A stretch of 64,000 nt of DNA from Chromobotia macracanthus (lineage: Eukaryota > Chordata > Actinopteri > Cypriniformes > Botiidae). Of the stretch, positions 44,101-59,100 are shown piece by piece. Position 1 is the stretch's first letter. Each line of letters begins with the position of its first letter. A program made the translations under genes and the position numbers. The stretch covers positions 11,579,001-11,643,000 of the forward strand of contig JAZGTH010000007.1 of the NCBI GenBank assembly GCA_036877525.1, read 5' to 3'. The notes beneath the pieces were generated by a model. It did not search any database, was not told where the DNA came from, and was given only the letters and a program-made list of their open reading frames with translations.

Positions 44101-47100
44101 GTGGGGGTTTAATTGTAATTTTCTGGTGGTATAGTAAAAATTCACCAAACATTGCATGCAAGTTATTTTGAGGTGAAAAACTTCATTAAATAACTATCTT
44201 CATTATGGGAACAATTAGGGATGTGATTTCTTAGCTGTGTAAATAATAATAATAATTTTTAAAACCTGTGTAAGCTACAGACCTAACATTTTGCACACCC
44301 GTACGCACGTGCATCTTTTTCCTAAAAATAAAAATGAGCCTTTTGGACCCTTTCTATCACACTTTATGGACAAAGTTTGGGGCAATCTTGCATAATTATA
44401 TGGAATGGATTTGAACATGATAGGTGTGTCCAAATGTTTGAATGGTAAGGCATCTTTGACCATATTATTACCACAGATCAGTTTTTGGTGTCAATGGTCC
44501 ATTCATGTTTTGCACGGTATTTAACAGTTCTATATTTACTTTGGACATACTTCTGATGAAGCTTCTTTCCTCACAGTGGTGGTTTGTGAGAGTCGTGTTG
44601 TTAAAGTTCCAACGGGGCCACTGGTGCATGTAGAGGGACAGGCCGTCTCAATTCGCTGTGATGTGTCTGACTACGAGGGTCCCAGAGATCAGGACTTCGA
44701 GTGGTCTATGGTGCTTGGTGACAAGCAGCTCCAAATCATCTCAACCTTTGACAACAGATACACAGACCATTCACTGCAGGCCAGAGTCAACAGTGGTGAC
44801 ATCAGTTTTAGTAAGCTTGGAGATGCTGCCATGGAGCTTAAATTCAAGAAGGTCAGAGCAACAGACAGTGGTGTCTATCGCTGCAGCACCCCCAGCACTG
44901 ATTCGGTCATCAGTGGGAACTATAATGCTGATGTGGAGCTCAAAGGTGGGTCATGTATTGCTTGAACCTCCTGACTTAGTGCTAAAGCAGGGGTCAAACT
45001 CAGAAAATCTTGTTTCTTCAGTAACACTTTGAAATAACATAATACAATAACATTTTAAATCTATAATTGAAACCCAAACCTAAAGTTTCCGTTTGCAGGG
45101 CATAACAGTGTCAAAAATGAGGTATAATTGGGGTAAAAATACTGTCTAATACATACCATGTGAATTCTCTGTAAATGTAACTGAATATTTTCTCCCACAA
45201 AATAGAAATTCTGTTTATTTACTTGCTCATGTTATTCCAGACAGAATTTATAATTTTGTATGAACTATTACTTTAATTTGTAGTTTTATGTACTCTGAAA
45301 TTTGTTTGCTGTCTGGCAGTAAAGAAAACGGTCACTATTAGAAATGTAGAGAAGCCAAAAGAGAGCCTGTGTGTTACAGTGTTGCCACAATACCAAAATA
45401 CTGACTTTGGTACAATACCCAGATAAAATACTTTGATACCAATACTGAATCGATACCATGGCAAAAACTAAAACAACAGGTAAAGTAAAAAAATTTTGAA
45501 TAGGTGACTAAACACGTGGAACATAAAATTCAGTTTTATTAATAAAAACAAAAGAAAACTAATCTGACCAGCTTGTTCCTGCCCTATGGCCTAGGGTGAA
45601 CGGCAGCTCAGTCAATGACACAGTTTAGCCTACAAGTCTATCAATCTCAGTGTTTGCTGTCTGCTAAGGTGGAACAGGAACGGAAACTGTTTAAGCTTGA
45701 AACGTTCAATTTATTACCATTAATGCATTAACAAACCGCATTTATTAACTTTTGTTAATACTAGTTTATAACAGTAAAACCATTTATACCAATACAATTA
45801 TTTATTGCCTGTTCTTTGTGCATTAACAAATGTTTACAGATGTAACTTTGGATTTAAAAATGTATTGGTAAATGTAGATATGAACATTAACTTAAACTCA
45901 ATGGAAGAAGTGTAGCATGATTTCCAAACTAAATGTTGTCTAAAATGCCAATCTTCCTTTTTACCAAATCATGGTTTATGAATGTACTTTGAATTGTTTT
46001 AAAAAATGTATGTTTTACAAATTTATGTTTGTAATTCTGGCGCAAACCTCTTGTGTGGGTGGGGCTACTGTTAGTTTTCTTATTATTATTCTGCTTCCTC
46101 CGCTCTTGCATCTATGGCAAGCTATAGAACTGTATGGTTAAAAGTTGTGGAATTTGGCACACAGAGGACAGTCTGAAATGTTATAGCAGATTTGGAGTCT
46201 ACCTGAAAGTATAGTCTCTAGTGCCACTAACAGTTCAAAATTTCACTCACATTTATGCTCATAACTTCTGAACCATATCAATACCCCTTATTGTTCTCAT
46301 ACAGCATGTGTGCCATTTTTCCTGCCAGCACGCAAAAATGTATATGAGGCTGTATCTTGGCAACGCTTTGGTGTATGAGGGTGCATGAACAGGTTCGTCA
46401 CAGCGCCACCTACTGGTCCATAGATATGAACAATTTGTGTATAACTTTTAAGTTCTTTGGTCTGGTCTATAATTGTGACAGGGTCTCTTTAGATTCCTTG
46501 AGGCATGCCGAGTGAAACAATATCTGATGTTCCATGGTTGACCATTTTGGGTGTCCCCTTTTTTTTTTAAATTATGTCATAAAATGCAGTATTAAGCAAT
46601 TGCATATCTTTACGAAGCTTTATATGGTTATTCAGATTGTCATTACCTTATTCTGACCTGCGGCCCCTTATTCTGTTTGGGGCCAGCATCACCTAGTGGT
46701 CAACAGATATAACAAAGTTACGAAAATGCCGATGAAAACGTGATTGCAATAACATGTTGTATACCCTTACTTTTTTAAACTCTCTTCTACAGCGTTTATC
46801 CGATTTGCATGAAACTTGGTATGTAATATCTGAAGATACAACAAACTTATGGAATTAGTTTTGATACCTCGGTCTTCTCTCGTATACTGTGTATACTAGA
46901 GATTGAGCATCTGTAAGACAAGGTTAACGAAGGAAGATCGGAACGAAACTCAGAAACTCAGGAAATGACTCATGACCCCAATAGTCTATAAGAATTTTGA
47001 AAGAAATCGGCCATGGGGAGCGCTGTCTTGTTTTTTGATTGTGTTAACGATTGCACATCATGTGACGGTTGACAAACAGACAAAATATTGATATCGTGTT

Positions 47101-50100
47101 AGAACTCTTAATTCTGAACAACTTCTAGAACCACTACTGTCAATAAAACCAGTCTCCAAGTATTTGAGGTTATTTGAAAAAGCTACTTGTGCAAACTAGT
47201 CCTAGGTAGGCAAACTAGTCCTAGTAGGCTCATTTGGAAAGCTATAACGGTCATTTGAAAAATGGGACGTGGAAGTGTACTAATAAGTCTATATTTTCAA
47301 AACAAAACATTAGACGCTCATGAAACTGAGTATATGCATCTTGTGATACAAAAGAAGCATGCAATATTTTATGGTGATCAGGTAATAGGTGGTGCAATGA
47401 CAGTTGCAAACAAATGTATAATGCAAAAAATTATTAGCAGACTTTTTTAACACCTGCTAATTAATTCCTAATATCTCAAAAAGGCTTGACAACTGATAAT
47501 TGCTGCTAACAGCTGCATATATCCTTAGGATTATTTTTTGGTTCTTTTTTTTTATCAGAGTCATTGGTCAATAGGGCCAGGCAAAGGCTGGGACATAGGC
47601 GGAGCAGAAGGACTTGGTAGCACCCCCTGGTATGGGGCACAAAAAGATGGCGCATATATAATATTCAATTCAATTAAACTTTATTTGTATAGCGCTTTTA
47701 CAATGTGGCAGTGTCTCAAAGCCGCTTTGAGACAAGGGAGGAAAAGGGAAAAAACAAGGAAGTAACAACGGTATGTCAATTATCAATCAATAATTAAGTA
47801 TCAAGTCAGATATTTACTATGAAGTATCAAATATCTATTATCCCAGTCTCCCAGTGAGCACTCCAACACGGCAACAGTGGCAAGGAACCCAAACTCCAAT
47901 GATGAATGTGGAGAAAAAAACCTTGGGAGAACCCAGGCTCACTGGGAGGGTCATTTCTCCTCTGACGCGTTACAGCTGCAATCAGTACTTTGGTGTAAGG
48001 GTTTATAGATTTACAGCGTTGCAGTCAGTATTCTGATATAAAGTTTTATAGGTTTGCAGTGTCGTAATCAGTGCTGTTATGATTTAAATATTGAATTATA
48101 GTAATGACTAGTTTTAATTTGGGTCTGGTGATTTTATATTCATTTTATGTTAGCCTGATGGCTGACAATACAATAAGGGATGTTTAGGCGAGGATGCCAA
48201 AGTTGAAATGAGACTGAGAGCAGCTATAACATCAGACTGCTGGTATAGACAGAATCACATATTTTACTAAAAATATGAGTATAGATTAACAGTAGCATTA
48301 GTGTAATAGGTGATGGTGGCGGTTGATTTTTTTTTTTTACAGTTCCCATGGTGGTCACCCCTTCCTTAGTCAGACTGTTGTGAGCGTTGTCTCGTCGAAC
48401 TGGACCTAATCTGTATCGCTCAGAGTCCCTCGGAGGAGAGGGAGAGAGAGAGGAAGAGAGAGAGAGGGAAACAAAACAGGCTTATATTAGTGTAGGGGCC
48501 GTTCACACAGAATGTGAAAGCCATGTGGTAAAGTGGGTAAAAAGTGTGCTTGGTTCAGTTAAGCCTAGCTGTTGCGGCCTAGATGTGACAGTAGTTGAAT
48601 TAGGTGAATGCTCGTCTGAAGAGATGGGTCTTTAGTTTAGACTTAAACTCCTCGAGTGTGTCTGAGTCCCGAACATTGCTGGGGAGGTCATTCCAGAGAT
48701 TTGGTGCTAGGTAAGAGAAAGATCTGCTGCCTTTAGACATTTTAGATATTCTTGGAATTATTAGCAGACCATTATTTTGCGAGCGCAAAATATTGTATTC
48801 ATTGTATTCTGAAAGTAATTCATGAATATATGAAGGCGCTACACCATGTAGGGCTTTATAAGTAATTAATAGTATTTTAAAATTAATGCAATACTTTACT
48901 GGTAGCCAGTGCAGTGTTGCTAGAATTGGGCTTATGTGGTCGTATTTCTTTGATCTAGTGAGCATTCTTGCAGCTGCGTTTTGGACCACCTGAAGCTTAT
49001 TTATATGTTTTGCGTGACACCATACCCCCCCCAAGTAATGAGTTACAATAGTCAATTCTTGATATCATAAATGAGTGGATACACATGCTGTCTGTGACGT
49101 ATCCAAGATACGTCACAGACAGCATGTGACGTATCTTGGAAATGTTCTAAGTTGCAGGAATACGGTATGACACACATATTGGAAATGTGACTATCGAAAG
49201 AAAGGTTCTTATGTAGCATCACCGAGGTTCTTAACTGCAGAAGCTGGTACAATAGTGCAACCTTCAATAAGGATATTGTAGTCTGTCATATCTAGTTTAG
49301 AGCTATTGGGTTCAATAATCAAAACCTGTTAGCTTAGAGAAATGATGGGTTTTGCCAGGTTCTCAGGAAATGTAAAGCTGAGTATCGTCAACGTAGCAAT
49401 GAAAACTGATGTTGTATTTCTTAATATCTCCAAGCAGAAGCATATATAATGAGAAAACAATAGGACCAAGAACTGAACCCTGTGGCACGCCGTATTTGAC
49501 CTGCGAGTAACAAGACTTTTCCTCGTTAACATAGGCAGTGGTAACGTTCCGTTAAATAGGATTTAAACCAGGCTAATGCTTGACCACTAATGCCACCACA
49601 GTTTTCAAGTCTATAAAGAAGAATTTTATGATCTATGGTATCAAAAGCTGCACTGAGGTCCAGTAATATAAGAAGGGAGGTTTCACTGCGGTCAGATGCT
49701 AAAAGGAGGTTGTTTGTAACTCTGAGCAAGGCTGTTTCTGTGCTATAATGGGGCCTAAATCCTGATTGAAATTTGTCATATGTGCTATTTTTTGCTAAGA
49801 ATGTCTGGAGTTGTCCAGACACTACTTTTTCCAGTATTTTCGATAAAAAGGGGAGATTTGAAATTGGTCTGAAGTTGGTCAGCTCTCCCTGGTCAAGATT
49901 TTGCTTCTTAATGATTGGCCTAATAACTGCCATTTTAAAGGCTGCTGGAACATAGCCTAATTCTAATAAGGAATTTATAATATTGAGCACTGGTTCCGAC
50001 ACAGCAGGAAAATCTTCTTTCAGTAGTTTTGTGGGAATGGGATCTTAATATACAGGTAGACAATTTTGATGAGTTCAGTATGGCAGTAAATGAGTCTAGT

Positions 50101-53100
50101 AGTACTTGAGGCATGCTGTAGATATGAGGCATGCTGATCGAATCTATGACATAGATTCGATATTTTTTCTGATTTGCTCCATTTTATTTGCAATATTGAA
50201 CAGTATTGAAAAGAAATCGCGGATTATTCTGATTTTCTCCGATCAGCTTTCTTGGGTAGTTAGAGTTTGCCGTTTTTAGAGACTGTTTGTATTTGTGGAC
50301 ACTCTCTTTCCATGCATCATGCCATACCTCTAAGTTTAGCATCACGCCATACCTCTAATACATGCACGCACCTGTACCACACTTGGTACATGTATAGGTC
50401 ATGTTGCCCTTAAACAACTTTCACACTTAGCTCCACCCAACAGGATGTCTGCCATTGGATTTTCTGAAAAGCACATGCCATGAACTTTAAATACTCCTTC
50501 TAGGTATTTCTGTTGATTGTCATCAAACTTTGTGAGCGCCATGCCAAGACATTCGAAGATTCAAAATTTTTAAGGGTTTTTTTTTGAATGGTGCTGCCAT
50601 GGTAAGGTGGTAAATTTATGGTGAAAAATGGGAAACAGGAAGTCTCTAATATCTACAGCAAGCATTGACTGATTTACATGACATCTGGCATATGTTTATT
50701 GTGGTGGGCTGATGACATTGATATGACCATTGTAAGTAACGGTCAAAGCACTACCAACTGGCAACAGTAAGTATCACTTTAAACAAACTTGAAATGTAAT
50801 AATAGACTTACATTTAGCCAAGTCACTTTTAGAATAATGTAGAGACTGGGCTGATATAAAGTTCTCAAAGGATGTTGTCACACAACTTAGTACATGTATT
50901 GTTCTCATCAAGCCAGACAACTTTCAAAATGACATTCATTGGCTCTGTCCAATATAAAGTTGAGGATGTGGATTTTTTTTTGTCAATTCCAGGCTCTGAA
51001 TTTTTAAATAATCCTCCAAGGGGATTTTTTTGTCACCATTTTGGCAAATAATATGTGAAGACATTGAAGATGTTAAATTGTGGAGAGATTTTTGATATCT
51101 CGAATGTCACCAAGGTGAGACAATAAAATAATGGCAAAAATGGAAACGGGAAATGGGTTATATCTGCTGAATGAATCAAGTGATTTGTTTAAATTTCAAC
51201 TACATGTTTGGTCCTAGGGACTGATGACATAGAGGTGGCTATTGTGAGTCACCATTATACCACCACCAACTGGCAGAAGGAAGTATGTATCAATTAAAAG
51301 TACATTTGAGTTTTTTCATTTGCCCTTTTTGAAAAAAAGAAAAAAAAAAATGCTAAACTGTGATCACTGATCTCTTGAACAGTGTTGCCATGGCGAGGCA
51401 ATCAGCTAATGGCAATAAATGAAACAGGACATGTCTCATATTCTGCATGCATTAAGTGATTTACATCAAACTTAGGAAATATTTTTAGTGTTGTGGGCAG
51501 ACCACAATGATTTGGCTATTGTGAGTCACACCAGCCACTGGCAGCAGGAAGTGTCACTTACAACTGACTTAAAACAGACTTTAAAATAGTTCTTTGGGGG
51601 GATTAAATGCATGTAACAGCCTGTGCATCCTTTACTGAAAAGCACCAGGTGGCAATGGTGCTGTAGTGCTTGGCCCCGTCATTGCTGCTTGCAGCTATAT
51701 ATTATTTATTATTCTTATTTATGAACTTTTAAATACTTCTAGAGATTTCATGTGATCATCACCAAACTTAGTGGGCATCATGCCAAGACACTGAAGATAT
51801 AAATTTGCCATTTAAATCTTGGATTTTTGCTATCCTGAACGGTGTTACCATGGACAGGTGGTAAAATAATGATGTGTCTATTGTGAGTCACAGTCATAGT
51901 GCCACCATCTGATAGAAGGAAGTGTCACTTAAAACAGAGTTTAAAAGAGACCTTAAAAATTTATCCAAGTTGTTTCAAGTTTTGTCAGAATTAAAGAACT
52001 ATTGAAGATGATAAATTATGAATAGATTTTTTATCTTAAACCGTGTTACCATTGACCATGCAATCAATTGACCAAACAGAGACAAATATCACATGAGCAG
52101 ATTTGTGGCTATGTACTATTTACTCTATGTTGGCTTGTTATTTATTTGGGCTGACTGAGCGTGTGAGCCAAGTGTATGACAGCTGGTAACCCTGCTAAAG
52201 TATTTTTATTTTTAAAGTAAAGTAATTTACAATCATTATAAAGGACAAATGCTACTACATTATATCAAAATAACTATATCAAAATTGCTCTCTTCGGTTT
52301 CCTTGGATTCCAGATTGTATCCTCTTCACTTAAGTCTAGTTGTGGGTCAGAAAGCTGTCCATCAAAATCTCACTAGCCAATTAGAGTACAGCACGGTTAA
52401 GTCACACCCATACAAGAAGTTTGTACCAGAATGGTGAACGTAAATTTGTGGATTGAAAGCAGAAACTGAAAACGTAAACTCTGTCAGCCTATTAGTAAAC
52501 CATGATTTTCAAAAAGGAAGTTTAGAAAACAGTTTAAAAAGAATATGAATTGTTTGAAAACCGTGCTACACTTCCGTCACGTTGTTTAGTTTTGTTCACT
52601 TTTCGAAAGTTTGCATTCATTTGTATTGACAAAAATAATCCCATGGATTTATAAAGGTTGTGGAATTATTGTTGTTTAGTTAACTAATGTTAAAAATTTA
52701 ATGTTATTGTAAAATGTTACTAAATACAATGTTTTCACAGCTGGAAAACTACAAGTTTGACTTCTAAACCTTCATAATGCTCATGCCTTCAAATCACATT
52801 AGCTATCTGTCGCTTTTTAAGTTATTTGAAGGGTCGGGGTGTCTGTCAGTAGCTGTGTTTACATGGACACTTTGTTTCAATCTAAATCAAATCAAGCAGA
52901 CTGATGAATCCGAATGCAGTTTACATGAATGCTTAAAGTATTTGGAAGCTTAGAATCGGATTTGATCTTTTGACATGTGCACAGTACAAAAAAATACTGT
53001 ATGTTTCCCACCGTTTAAAATGCGCATACTAGCAGCCACTCTATTGCCATTGCTTCTGTTTTCATTTTTCAAAGAACAATTAACATTTAAAATACTGTGA

Positions 53101-56100
53101 AATATTGTACTTTCTTTAACCGTCCAGTTATGATAGTGTTTACATGTCCTTCAGGATTAGAAAAGGTTAAACCAGCCCTTACAATCTGAATAAAATTCTG
53201 ATTGGATCTGGCCAATTCAGTCCAACTGATGTGTTTACATGACTTTTTAATCTGATTGTGCTTCTAGTCCTATTACGATCAGATTATTAGTGTCCACGTA
53301 AATGCAGCTAGTGAGATGCTATTCTAGGTTTTTCTAAGAGCCTTGTTGGCTCTCTTGATCTACGTTAATTTTCAACATCTTAAACAGACAGGTTTTGTTC
53401 GTGTGCTTGCCGTAACAGTTGGCTACGTAGGAAATAATGCCACTTCTCACGTCTGCTTCTTTGACAAGCCATGGACTGACAGCACGAGCACTTAAATTTG
53501 CAGCCATGATTCTTGTTTCGTCACCATTAAAGCAGCAGCACGTATGAGAGGAAAGAAATGCAAAACCTCTTTCAGTTAACTGTGTCATGAACCAGTAACC
53601 AAGCAGCCAGCCAGATACAGAGAATCTTATTTTCCTGTTAAAAACAGAAATTGTGACGAATGGGAACAGAGTAGATCCTCCATTTCTGTAGCACTTGCAT
53701 GTTAATTAGGGTGGGGTTCAGTACAGGGACTGACCAGAGACCTGGAAATGTCTGATTTACGTGTCTGATTTTAAGAGTCTAAAAAGACACAGGATCAGTG
53801 TGAGACACAAAACACTACGTAAATTTAAAAAAATACTTGTTTCCCAAAAGTGTTACCCAAAATGTTGCTCTAAAGTGTTCTAAAATTTCTTGTGCTCAGT
53901 GATTGGGGACAGTCTGAAGGTGGTTCCAGCTGTTTCAAAACCAAAGGTGTCTGAAGGAGAATCAGTGGAACTTTACTGCAACACCACCCGGGGGTTCACA
54001 GAGCACACCTTCCTCTCAGTTACCTGGTCTGTTAGGAGAGAGAATAACCTTTTTGAGGAAATTCTGACATTTGGGCCAGGTGATAAAATAAAACTAGGAA
54101 GCAACTACACTCAGCGTTATGCAGATGGTGGATTTCAGTTGGATCTTCGTGGAGGTGGCTTTTACGGACTGGTCCTAAAAGGGGCAAAGCCAACAGACCA
54201 GGGCATATATGCATGTATGGCTCAAGAGTGGGTGAGACAGGGTGAAGAAGGAAAAAACTGGCGAAAGATTCTGGAGAAGACTGAGGAAATGGGAGAGGTT
54301 ATGGTTACACCTGTAGGTAAGTTGCATCTCATTGTAACTAGTTTCTAGTTCTCTGACATATGTGTTTTGGAATATATTTGGGCAATAGCACAGGCCTTTA
54401 TCGAATAACATTAAGGCACTGAAAGCTTAATTACCTGCAACACAGTTGTGAAGTTCAAAGCTGGTATGTATTAGTAGCATCATTGTAGCATTGTTGTATA
54501 ACACACCATGATCACTTTGATTATGTGTCATCTGCTTTGTTTATAATCAGTCTTTTGATATAGCTGTTAAAAAGTAAGGTGTTATTAGGAAACAATTAGC
54601 GAGCAACTGCTAGTGCTTCTGAATTAGTAGTTCTGAATCAAAAGTATTTGCTATTGACTGTTCAAATGCAAGTTTTGGTCAGTGTAGGGTAACACATACT
54701 GTTTGTCGTTCTTACCATCAAAAGTGCAGATGGATTTATGTTTACAGACCATATCCCCTCTGTTCTCTGCTTATAATTGGAGGTACTGGGGAAACTGTTT
54801 TATTTCACTGAGGCTTGCAAAGTTGATTCTGATCAATGAGCCTGGTTATCTTTATTTTCTGGTTCTAACTTGGGCTTGAACCAACATGATGAAACTGACA
54901 ACATTTTTAACTGTCTTTATAATGTAGTTTAACAAATTTTAATTAGTCGCAGGAAAAAATGAAAGACTGCGAAGTCATGCAGTCTGTAATGGATAGATTT
55001 ATCTGCCTAATACCACACTGTACACATTAACATAATAAATAGTCACTCGTTTATAATATTAGACTAATGGCTTAAATAAATGGCTACCAGTCGATTAGAA
55101 AAGCTGAAATTCTGAAATTATGGTAAGAGGCATAACATTTCCGCCACATGCTTGAGATATTTGGCCAATCACCAATGCACTGTGTCAGCTGACCAGAGTA
55201 TGCTGCGCTTTTCGGAAGGATAGGCTTTGTAGAAATCCATGTGTTTAGAAGGGCAGGGCAATAAGAAGCTACAATAATGTACAATATGTGAAAAATAATG
55301 TGATTTTTAAAACTTAAACCATGTTGACATTCTGTAACACCCAATACACAAAATACATTATTTTTGTCTTGATTATATGACCCCTTTAAGGCTGTATCTG
55401 AAATCACCCAGTATATCTCATTCACTATTCCCTACATCACTAGTATAGTTAACTGAAAGGAGTGAATGAAGGCAAGTAAGTAGATTCAAACACAGAGTGC
55501 GCCAGTGCACTAGAATAAAATGGGTCCTGTCACTGATGGACTAAATCAATCATTTAAAACCCAGTGTAGCAGAATCCACAAACACTTGATATTTGACTGG
55601 CAGAATATACAGAATGAAACGTATTTTACTTCCTACTTCTGTAATTACCCCAAACAAAGCTGAAAACAAGTGTTTTGTGTGCAGAATGTATCACCCGGTC
55701 AGCAGGTGGACTGTGGGCCTACCATCTTAGTTGCTGTGCTTAGGTGCTTTGGTTAACTTTGTCACAGGCACATCTGTTACTTTAACTCAATTCTTTATAA
55801 TTCTCAATTCTTCGTAATTCTTCATAATGCAACTTCTCACTTCATGACGGATTCTATTCAAAGGAATAGTTCACCCCATAGTTTTAACCTTAGCCTTTTA
55901 AACATGTTTTGTTTGTTGTTGTCTCAAAAATAAGATTTTAGGCAGAATGTCGGTGCTTCTGATTAATATAATAAGGCAATTGTATTAATACTGTGAAGTT
56001 CAAAAAATTGGAATAGCGGTTGGAATGACCAGGCAGATGAGTAAATCAAGTTAGGCAAGTTATTCCTTGATAATTTGTAACTCTTTTTTTTCAAATCTGT

Positions 56101-59100
56101 TTGACATTTTCAACTAAGATTATTGTAATGGTGACCCCTCTGCCACCTTTCAGCCCAGTCTCTGATGGTTGCTGTGGAAAAGAACACTACCCTTAATGTG
56201 GAGGACACATTAAACCTGATCTGTACAGTGGCTGCTAATGGACTGCCCTCTCTGAGCCTGGAGATAATGTGGCTGGTCAGATCTATTGATGGCTCAGGCA
56301 GTTCACGAGTTCTGATCCATGTAGGGCGTAATGGGCTCTTGCAAAGTGGGTCAGAGGCTGTGGATTTGAGCAGAGTGAATACAGAAAACTTTAGACTTCT
56401 CCTGCATAAGGTTGAGAACTCAGATTCTGGACTGTACTCCTGCCATATCAAGGCCTGGCTTCCACAGGGCAGTGAAAAATGGTACCAGGCAGCAGAGAAG
56501 ACGTCTGACCCAGTACAAGTTCTGGTGACTCATCTAGGTAAGAGAAAATTTAATTACTGTTTTTATTTTTACTAAGTGCCTATGATACTGTCCTACTTTT
56601 TATACAAGTTGACTGCATTTTTTAAAACAAATGTTCTGCTATCAAAGAGAGAAGGTTAGCTGATAGTGAGCTGGTGTTTTCCAGACCAAGCAGTCAGTTA
56701 TGTTTTGTAACAGATTTAATCACATGACCGGAAAGTCCCTTGGGGAGTTAAGTCTCAAACAGTCTCACCTGCCCTGCCCTACCTTACCTGTAAAATATGC
56801 AAAACTGTCCCACAAAATACCTGAACAGCTATAAGCTTTAAGTTTTAAGTCTGTGTGCAGTCAGTTTGTTGTTGGGTCTGCCATTAGAGTCTGAATTATC
56901 ACTCAGTCTCCTATGGGCGTCCAGGCAAAAATGCAACAACTTGTGAAGGCTGTATGAAGTTTAAGTGCACTACATTTTACCCTTTAAAAATGTCTATTTT
57001 TAAATTGTCTTTACCCTGTTGATTAGCTGTGTAAATAGTTTTATTTGTAAGCTCTGATTTATAGTTACAAAGTTCTAACACAGCATTGTATTATTCTATG
57101 GACTATTTTAAACAACAAACAACAATTTAAAACAGAAATAAGTGCTTCCTTTTGTTTAGTTCAGCATAATTTACCTCTGCATGTCTGGCACAGTTCACTT
57201 TGAAGTAAATTCTTTTAGCAATTCATTCAACTCTGTACTCCTTTTAGACTGCACATCTGTAATATACAGTGGATTCGAATATGGTTCATCCAATCAGAAC
57301 TTAATATTCAGCTTTGTTGATAAGACAACGAAACTAATATTAGGTAGATAAAAACATTGTTAACCAACTTTGTCCAATCAAATGCTGTCTAAAATGAGAA
57401 TGTTCCTCTTCCTGTACTAAGTCAAGATGCCTGGCCTTCTATGTGGCCCAACAAAACTTCCTGATTCCATAGGAAATGTCAACATGGGACCAAAAACTGC
57501 ACTCATAGTGTTCTGTGGTTATTTTTTAGGATCTTTAATTTGTTTTGAATAATCTTGTCCTTGATTGTGTATCAAGTTCAAGGATAATAATGAATATATT
57601 ATCTAAATAATTAAATAAATTAAAATACTTTACAAATAAAAGGTATCAAATAATATAAAAATGTAAAAATGTTTTGACCATCCAGAAAAAAATGTCTATT
57701 GAAGTTTATAACATTCATACCACAATGAATTCAAATGACCAAAATAATTGGGTAATTTGGCCTGCCCCTAACTGTAATCAGGAAAGATCAGATTTAAGTT
57801 TATTGCTTGGCTTTGATGTTTTTTCTAGTGGCAGTAGAAATGTACTTCTTTCAGTGATAATTGGTTGTTTTTTTTTATACATTCATACAGCTGTTGGGAC
57901 CCCATTTTCAAGATAGTTCTCTCTCTAGTGGCAAGAGTTCCTACTGTCCTATTCAGTTAATAACTGTTTTCATTGTGTGCCTGCAGAACAGTAAAGCTTT
58001 TTTTTGTTGCTTCGTTTTTATTGTTATTGTTGTTTGAAGCATCTTAAAGCTCTGTGCAACACAAAGCTTTATATTTTTAGTCATGTCCCACAATGTAAAA
58101 TGTTAATCAGTGTTTTGCATATTGTAAGTGTGGTGTAAATTCAGCTTGGGGAATTTCTGTGTAGCAGGATATTCAAAGCTCTTGTCACATGATATCTCTT
58201 TTCAGTATTTGCTCTAAAATTTGCTCTTTTTCCTCTCTTACTTGTGCCATTATAATCAGAGAGACCCATAAGTGTAACTGGTTATATCTGTGCTCTTTCG
58301 TTTTTACAGAACCACAGTTTAAGGTCACCCTAGAAGCCTCTCTGACCCCTCAATTCACCAATGATCCCACTGAATTGCACTGTCAGGTGACCAACCTCCT
58401 TCATCTCCAAGATGGCCGCCTCGGTGTGACATGGTCTTACTCTACCAATGCATCTGGAGATGTATCTCAGAAGAAAGTCATGATAGCCTCCTTGAATGAG
58501 CATGGAGCTTTGATTACAGGCAGTCAGTACCAGCAGAGGCTGGAGAAAGGAGACATAACAGTGACCAGGAGAGAAGCCAACGACTTCATTCTGCGAGTGC
58601 TTCAGACTCGAGATACAGACATGGGTTCTTATTTATGCTCTGTAACTGCATGGACTCCCACCCGGCAGGGTGGGTGGGAGAAAGCAAACAATGTCCATTC
58701 AACTCCTGTCATTGTTCAGTGGTCACCAAAAAGTAAGCACTAGATATTTGGGTCTTTGATTTGTATTTGTTTTTTATATTCATCTTGCATGAAGGTTTTA
58801 CTTGCATGAAGGGCATTACCATTCTTTTAAGTAATTAACAAATATTAGTATTCCAGGGAGCAAGAGTTAACTTCAGATATCTGTGGCATTAAATGGGATG
58901 TGGTATTCTTCTGGTAGCTAGCTATAAATTACCTGCCTTTGAAGGCTGGTTCACAATGCTTTTACCTGGTTCACAGTGGTTTACCACTGCTCCTACAAAC
59001 AAACAAAGTTAATACACTGACTCAGCCAAACCCAACAGCCATTAAAAAATGGTGTTTTGGGCATTTGTTGTGGTTTGTTGGCAAACTTGTAAGTCTTGTA

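Larger units (their letters stand above)
41125..44576. other. ptgfrn intron 1
   Basis: 3.45 kb. Holds the foldback MITE at 42052-42440 and a LINE tail at 43097; no further exon seen. Confidence 0.6.
44946..53899. other. ptgfrn intron 2, repeat-filled
   Basis: 8.95 kb. Holds repeats at 45340-45475, 46090-47460, an L2 LINE 47675-50150, a repeat 50330-51715 and a MITE 52845-53315. No additional coding exon seen. Confidence 0.6.

Noticed and set aside
53334..53588. 84-residue minus ORF in ptgfrn intron 2
   Set aside because: No recognisable domain, no splice continuation, next to a MITE; likely chance or repeat-derived.
57674..57916. 80-residue plus ORF as an extra ptgfrn exon
   Set aside because: No Ig features and no phase-1 splice sites; lies in the intron between D3 and D4.
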